A stretch of DNA of 49,985 nucleotides from an uncultured Alphaproteobacteria bacterium (GTDB lineage: Bacteria; Pseudomonadota; Alphaproteobacteria; Caulobacterales; Hyphomonadaceae): positions 1 to 49,985 of the forward strand of contig CAIMMO010000210.1 of the NCBI GenBank assembly GCA_903842595.1, in the 5' to 3' direction. Shown here piece by piece: positions 42,773-49,985 of this stretch. Position 1 is the stretch's first letter. Every line of letters begins with the position of its first letter. A program made the translations under genes and the position numbers. Under the pieces are notes generated by a model. It ran no database searches. It was not told the origin of the DNA and was given only the letters and a program-made list of their open reading frames with translations.

Positions 42773-43236
42773 ATGGCCATCGACATCGGCATTGAGACCG
42801 AGGCTCAAAAGAGGATCGCGGGCGCGCTTGGACAGGTGCTCGGCAATACCCAAGGCCTGTATATCAAGACGCATGGCTATCACTGGAACGTCGAAGGGCC
42901 GATGTTCAACACGCTGCACCTGATGTTCGAGACGCAGGACAATGCCCATGGCTGTCGATAGGCCTGATCGCTGAACGCATCCGCTCGCTGGGCGCGTATG
43001 CGCCGGCGAGCGAGCAGATCGGCGCCAAGTCGCCGCTGCCGCCGGACAAGAGCGTGCCGGATGCCGAGACGATGATCACCAATCTGGTGACTGGAAACGA
43101 GCTTCTCGCGCGCTCGGCGCGCACGGCGTTGCAAGCGGCTGAAGAGGCGGGCGACCACGCGTTGGCCGACCTGATGAGGCAACGTGTCGCCGTGGCGGAG
43201 AAGACGGCATGGATGCTGCGCGCGATGGCGAAATAG
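42773..43236 (+). pseudogene. dps: Dps-family ferritin-like protein, frameshifted
   Basis: The first part reads MAIDIGIETEAQKRIAGAL then YIKTHGYHWNVEGP and NTLHLMFETQ, the canonical Dps start with its ferroxidase histidines, and then hits TAG after DNAHGCR. The expected continuation LIAERIRSLGAYAPASEQ, later MITNLVTGNELLARSA to WMLRAMAK, is present in another frame. Restoring one base at the CATGG near 42950 (CAT TGG) joins the halves with exact family spacing. In that reading the ferroxidase Asp is Gly (SIGLIAERI). Either a real pseudogene or a sequencing indel. Dps stores iron and protects DNA in stress. Confidence 0.82.
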
Positions 43237-43239
43237 CGA

Positions 43240-43857
43240 CTAGCGCAGGCCGAGCAGGGGGCCGGGATCCGGGCAGATCGACAGCCAGTGGTCCTGCTCG
43301 CTGCGGCGGCAGACGCCGGGATAGTCGCCCTTGGCCGAGCCGATATCGAGGATGATCTGGAAGTGCACGTGGGGCGACCACCCGCCATTCTCGCGCTTCG
43401 TCCCGAGCTCCGCGATCCTTTCACCCGCCATGAACGCCGTGCCTGGCTTGAGGCCCTTCAGGCTGTCGCGCGACAGGTGGCCGTAAAGCGTGTGAAACTT
43501 GAGCCCTAAGACAGGCGCGTGTTCGAGGATGATGGTGGGGCCGTAGTCTCCGTCTGCATCGTTGATGCGTGACGAGTGCACCCGTCCGGAGAGGGGCGTG
43601 AAGACGTCTGCGCCCGCGGGGGCGAAGACGTCGAGGCCGAGATGGACGGTGCGGGGCTCTTCCCCATCGGGCGAAAACAGCGTCTGGGTGTAGACGGTGC
43701 GATCCTCGCCATAACCGCCAGCGCGCAGGGGTTCTCCGTGCTTCACCTCGGGCGCGTCGAGCTTGCCCGGTAGCGCCTTGTTCAGGCCTTCGATCAGCTC
43801 GATGCCGGTGGGGCGGAGAGAGGCGATCCAGCGATCGTAGGCTGCACGGTTCGACAT
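43240..43857 (-). CDS. M23-family (LytM) metallopeptidase without signal peptide
   Basis: 205 residues. The LytM zinc site is complete: His72 and Asp76 in VHLGLD, His163-x-His165 in SPHVHF, plus His126 in LYGHLS. The stretches DYGPTIILEHAP, TLYGHLSRDSLKGL and RENGGWSPHVHF closely resemble the M23 module that in other bacteria is fused to an aminoglycoside-phosphotransferase-like domain and a class III aminotransferase. Here it stands alone, with no signal peptide or membrane helix, so it should be cytosolic. It starts 3 nt after the trxB stop, as the second gene of that operon. Substrate unknown; standard peptidoglycan cleavage would need export. Confidence 0.82.
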   Translation of the reverse strand: MSNRAAYDRWIASLRPTGIELIEGLNKALPGKLDAPEVKHGEPLRAGGYGEDRTVYTQTLFSPDGEEPRTVHLGLDVFAPAGADVFTPLSGRVHSSRINDADGDYGPTIILEHAPVLGLKFHTLYGHLSRDSLKGLKPGTAFMAGERIAELGTKRENGGWSPHVHFQIILDIGSAKGDYPGVCRRSEQDHWLSICPDPGPLLGLR

Positions 43858-43860
43858 GGC

Positions 43861-44832
43861 TCAATACGCTGCGGGGGCAGGCCCATGCTTGGGAAGGCCT
43901 TCGATGTGTTTCTCGGCTTCGAGCGCCGCCATGCAGCCGAGGCCGGCTGCCGTAACGGCCTGGCGGAAAATGTCGTCAGCCACGTCGCCCGCGGCGAAGA
44001 CGCCGGGGATGGAGGTGGCCGTGGAGTTCGGCGCGGTCTTGAGATAGCCGCCCTGTTTCATCTCGAGCTGGCCGGTGAAGAGGCTGGTCTGCGGCGCGTG
44101 GCCGATGGCGATGAAGATGCCATGCACGGGCTGCTCGGTGACTTCGCCGGTCTTGAGATTGCGCAGCTTTGCCTTGGTCACGCTCAGCGGACCTTCCTGT
44201 CCGATGACATCGGCGAGCTCCGTGTCCCACACCACGTTGACCTTCGGGTTCTTGAACAGACGGTCCTGCAGGATCTTTTCCGCGCGGAAATGGTCGCGGC
44301 GGTGAACGACTGTCACCTTCGAGGCGAAATGTGTGAGGTGCAGCGCTTCTTCCACGGCGGTGTTGCCGCCACCGACGACGATGACTTCCTTGCCGCGGTA
44401 GAAGAAGGCGTCGCAGGTTGCGCAGGCGGACACGCCGAAGCCCTTGAACTTGTTCTCGCTCTCAAGTCCGAGCCACTTGGCTTGTGCGCCCGTGCAGATC
44501 ACAAGCACGTCGCAGGTGTAGATGGTTCCGCTGTCGCCGGTGAGGGTGAAGGGGCGCTCCTGCAGGTCGGCCTTGATGATGTGGTCTTCCACCATCTCTG
44601 TGCCGACGTGGATGGCCTGGGCGCGCATCTGCTCCATCAGCCACGGGCCCTGGATGACGTCGGCGAAGCCCGGATAGTTCTCCACGTCGGTGGTGATGGT
44701 CAGCTGCCCGCCCGGCTGGATCCCCGCGATAAGCATCGGCTTGCGCAGGGCGCGCGCGGCATAGATCGCGGCGGTGTAACCGGCAGGGCCGGAGCCGAGA
44801 ATGATGATCTGGGAGTGGCGGGCGGCGGTCAT
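43861..44832 (-). CDS. trxB: thioredoxin-disulfide reductase
   Basis: FAD/NADPH enzyme of 323 residues that reduces thioredoxin. FAD motif ILGSGPAGYTAAIYAAR, redox-active Cys137-Ala-Thr-Cys140 in SACATCDAFFYRG, NADPH motif VVGGGNTAVEEA and C-terminal GVFAAGDVADD. AGGA stands 6 nt before the ATG. The M23 gene follows at once on the same strand. Confidence 0.97.
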   Translation of the reverse strand: MTAARHSQIIILGSGPAGYTAAIYAARALRKPMLIAGIQPGGQLTITTDVENYPGFADVIQGPWLMEQMRAQAIHVGTEMVEDHIIKADLQERPFTLTGDSGTIYTCDVLVICTGAQAKWLGLESENKFKGFGVSACATCDAFFYRGKEVIVVGGGNTAVEEALHLTHFASKVTVVHRRDHFRAEKILQDRLFKNPKVNVVWDTELADVIGQEGPLSVTKAKLRNLKTGEVTEQPVHGIFIAIGHAPQTSLFTGQLEMKQGGYLKTAPNSTATSIPGVFAAGDVADDIFRQAVTAAGLGCMAALEAEKHIEGLPKHGPAPAAY

Positions 44833-44973
44833 GGCAAATCCTGTGTCTGGACCTTCCTAACGGGCCAGTCGGGCGCGCGAAATGGGGCAAGGCGCGCTTG
44901 TCCGCTTATTCTGGGGATGCTGGCGTGAATGGAAAAGGGCAAAGGCTGCGCCCATTGGGTCAATTGCGTTTTT

Positions 44974-46002
44974 CTAGCGATTTGGCTGTCGCTCCAGCAC
45001 CCGCCTGACGATCTCGTCTGCCGCTCGCGCGGCTTCGCGGACAGGGGCGTAGGTCCAGGTCTGCAGGCTCCCCGTGAACCAGCGCGCCGCGCGGCGGTCG
45101 ATGAAGCCGGCATGGAGCTTGTCGAAGCGCGGGCCGCCACCGTCGAGCTTCAGGAGGTGGACCGGTTTGCCGAAGAAGGCGGGGTCTGCGATCATGTTGG
45201 CGCTCTCGCATGTGACCATGGCGGCGTCGCATTGTGAGAGGAAGGCGACATAGGGGTTGGGGCCGTCGCGTTCCTCATTCTCCCAGAAGATCGCGCTGAT
45301 CGTGGAGGCGAGGCGGCGCAACCGAACGCGGGCATGCTCGGGCGTGCGGCGCGAGACGGTAATCCAGAAGGTGCGGCCCTGGGCGAGGCGCTGGATAGCG
45401 CGCTCGAAAGCTGCAACATTCGTCTCGGTCATCCGGTGGTTTTTTGAATCGCCGCCGATCGACACGAGCACCTTCTGGCCCTGCACCACGCGCAGGGAGG
45501 GGAAGCGTGCGAGCGAGTCGTCGATGCGGGCCTGCGAGAACCAGACGGGCGGACCGACGACAGGGAAGACGTTGGGGCCGGTGACGCCGTCATGATCGGG
45601 TGGAATCACCAGATCGAAATCGGCCATCCGCACGCGCGGGTTCTGCGTCTGCACCACGAGCGTCTTGCCGCCTGAGAGTTTGCGGATCATCCGCGAATAG
45701 GGGATCGAACGCCGCCCGGCCGCTATCCAGATGTCGGGCCAGGGTGGCGCGAGCAGCTCGCGCTGGGCGACGGGAAGCGCCGAGAGAGGCGAAGGCCAGA
45801 GATTGGGCGGCAGGGCAAGTTGCCATCCTTCCGGCTGCAGGATCACCGGCGTGTCGCGATGCGCATGCGAGCGGATGTGCGCAAGGTCTGCCGCGCGGCC
45901 GGGTTCGGCGAGCGCAGCGGCGAGCGCCAGCGTCTGGTTGAGGATGCCGGCGCGGCCATCCGCGACGCACCAGATTGCAGGTCCTGATTTTCCGTCGGTC
46001 AC
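44974..46002 (-). CDS. mitochondrial fission ELM1 family protein
   Basis: 342 residues matching the bacterial members of the ELM1 family (glycosyltransferase-like GT-B fold; the plant homolog affects mitochondrial division). Motifs: IWCVADGRAGILNQ, PDIWIAAGRRSIPYSRMIRK, VVQTQNPRVRMADFDLVIPP, HDGVTGPNV, VSIGGDSKNHRM and TCESANMIADPAFFGKPVHL. It lies 12 nt upstream of nothing coding but directly downstream of greA (12 nt), so greA-ELM1 is probably one transcript. Bacterial function unproven; envelope glycolipid or undecaprenyl-linked roles have been suggested from fold only. Confidence 0.88.
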   Translation of the reverse strand: MTDGKSGPAIWCVADGRAGILNQTLALAAALAEPGRAADLAHIRSHAHRDTPVILQPEGWQLALPPNLWPSPLSALPVAQRELLAPPWPDIWIAAGRRSIPYSRMIRKLSGGKTLVVQTQNPRVRMADFDLVIPPDHDGVTGPNVFPVVGPPVWFSQARIDDSLARFPSLRVVQGQKVLVSIGGDSKNHRMTETNVAAFERAIQRLAQGRTFWITVSRRTPEHARVRLRRLASTISAIFWENEERDGPNPYVAFLSQCDAAMVTCESANMIADPAFFGKPVHLLKLDGGGPRFDKLHAGFIDRRAARWFTGSLQTWTYAPVREAARAADEIVRRVLERQPNR

Positions 46003-46014
46003 AGGTGAAGGAGA

Positions 46015-46488
46015 CTATTTCCAGGCGATCGAGACAATCTCGTACGACTTGGCGCCGCCGGGGGCGGAAACTTCGGCCGTGTCGCCTTCTTCCTTGCCGA
46101 TCATGGCGCGGGCGATGGGCGAGGAGATGGAGATCTTCTTTTCCTTCACGTTCGCCTCATCGTCGCCGACGATCTTGTAGGTGTACGTCTCGCCCGTGTC
46201 TTCGTCTGTCATTTTCACGGTCGCACCGAACTTCACCGTCTTGCCCGCAAGCCGCGAGGTGTCGATCACTTCGGCATGGGCGAGCTTTCCTTCGAGCTCC
46301 GCAATGCGGCCCTCGATGAAGGACTGCTTCTCCTTGGCGGCGTGATACTCCGCGTTCTCGGACAGGTCGCCATGGCTGCGCGCTTCAGCGATCGCCGCGA
46401 TGATATTTGGGCGTTCCTCCGACTTAAGAACCTTGAGCTCCGCCTGCAGGGCTTCGTAGCCGCCGGACGTCATGGGAATGCGCTGCAT
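46015..46488 (-). CDS. greA: transcription elongation factor GreA
   Basis: 157 residues. It rescues backtracked RNA polymerase by stimulating transcript cleavage through the secondary channel. The N-terminal coiled coil carries [20 protein letters not shown] and the acidic tip in [16 protein letters not shown]; the C-terminal FKBP-like domain ends in [20 protein letters not shown] lies 6 nt before the ATG. carB is 77 nt upstream on the same strand, a carB-greA order seen in other alphaproteobacteria. Confidence 0.97.
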   Translation of the reverse strand: MQRIPMTSGGYEALQAELKVLKSEERPNIIAAIAEARSHGDLSENAEYHAAKEKQSFIEGRIAELEGKLAHAEVIDTSRLAGKTVKFGATVKMTDEDTGETYTYKIVGDDEANVKEKKISISSPIARAMIGKEEGDTAEVSAPGGAKSYEIVSIAWK

Positions 46489-46565
46489 GGGTAGTCCTAT
46501 GGAAAAGCGCCGGAATTACACGGAATCATCATATCGGGCGGCCAGCGACCACCCGTCTCGAATGA

Positions 46566-49892
<3,327 letters not shown>

Positions 49893-49985
49893 GTCACCTG
49901 ACGAGGCTGGTAGAGGGCAAATTGGCGGTGGGTTTATCGGGGGGGAGCCCCCCGCGCAACCCTCGTTCAACTGTCATCACTCCAG
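49893..49985. other. carB upstream region at the window edge
   Basis: A short non-coding edge. It contains a G/C tract CGGGGGGGAGCCCCCCG (about 49939-49955) that can fold on itself on either strand. It might be a terminator or leader element of the carB transcript, but it lacks a T-run and the context is cut off. Confidence 0.3.

Overview
The window is GC-rich chromosomal DNA of an alphaproteobacterium, most likely from the Caulobacterales/Maricaulales side (Hyphomonadaceae-like). The placement rests on gene content: the F1-ATPase zeta subunit (DUF1476), an ELM1-like protein, a separate PurS subunit, a large TonB-dependent receptor, DUF4198 and DUF6607 proteins, a pstB-phoU-phoB block and two M13 lipoprotein peptidases. 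This is an inference by family recognition; there is no rRNA or marker-gene comparison. I see no tRNA, rRNA, insertion sequence, prophage or CRISPR array.

Region by region. 0.3-6.5 kb: an unrecognised protein, then a Gmad2 lipoprotein translationally coupled to the protein AMPylase SelO, then a soluble PAS-rich hybrid histidine kinase. 6.6-12.2 kb: acetyl-CoA synthetase followed by a cold-shock/DUF1294 fusion, a secreted protein of unknown role, and a Baeyer-Villiger-like flavin monooxygenase preceded by a perfect FNR/FixK-type palindrome. 12.2-20 kb: a type II toxin-antitoxin pair with a palindromic operator, a probable gene remnant, ferredoxin-NADP reductase, an orphan RND adaptor, a GT39-type glycosyltransferase and a TonB-dependent receptor. 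20-25.5 kb: agmatine deiminase and N-carbamoylputrescine amidase (agmatine to putrescine), glutamate racemase, then, on the opposite strand, a cyanophycin-synthetase-like ATP-grasp ligase coupled to a divergent FolC-like Mur ligase. 25.7-30 kb: two M13 metallopeptidase lipoproteins in the same direction, separated by an intrinsic terminator.

30-36.3 kb: the phosphate-control locus. phoR is separated from pstB-phoU-phoB by a divergent DUF4198/DUF6607 pair with a Fur-box-like palindrome midway between them; no pstS, pstC or pstA is present. 36.3-42.7 kb: purine genes purB, purC, purS and purQ, interleaved with the ATPase zeta subunit, two entericidin-like small lipoproteins and a DUF486 membrane protein. 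Between purB and the zeta gene lies a dense cluster of RNA hairpins ending in a strong minus-strand terminator, with a possible 36-residue ORF upstream. 42.7-50 kb: an alpha/beta hydrolase, a dps gene broken by a frameshift, and a minus-strand run carB, greA, ELM1-like, trxB and a signal-less M23 peptidase.

Most of the window is ordinary core metabolism. The places that repay a second look are the ATP-grasp/FolC-like pair, the structured RNA near 38.3 kb, the Fur-like site inside the pho locus, the FNR-type box, and the broken dps.
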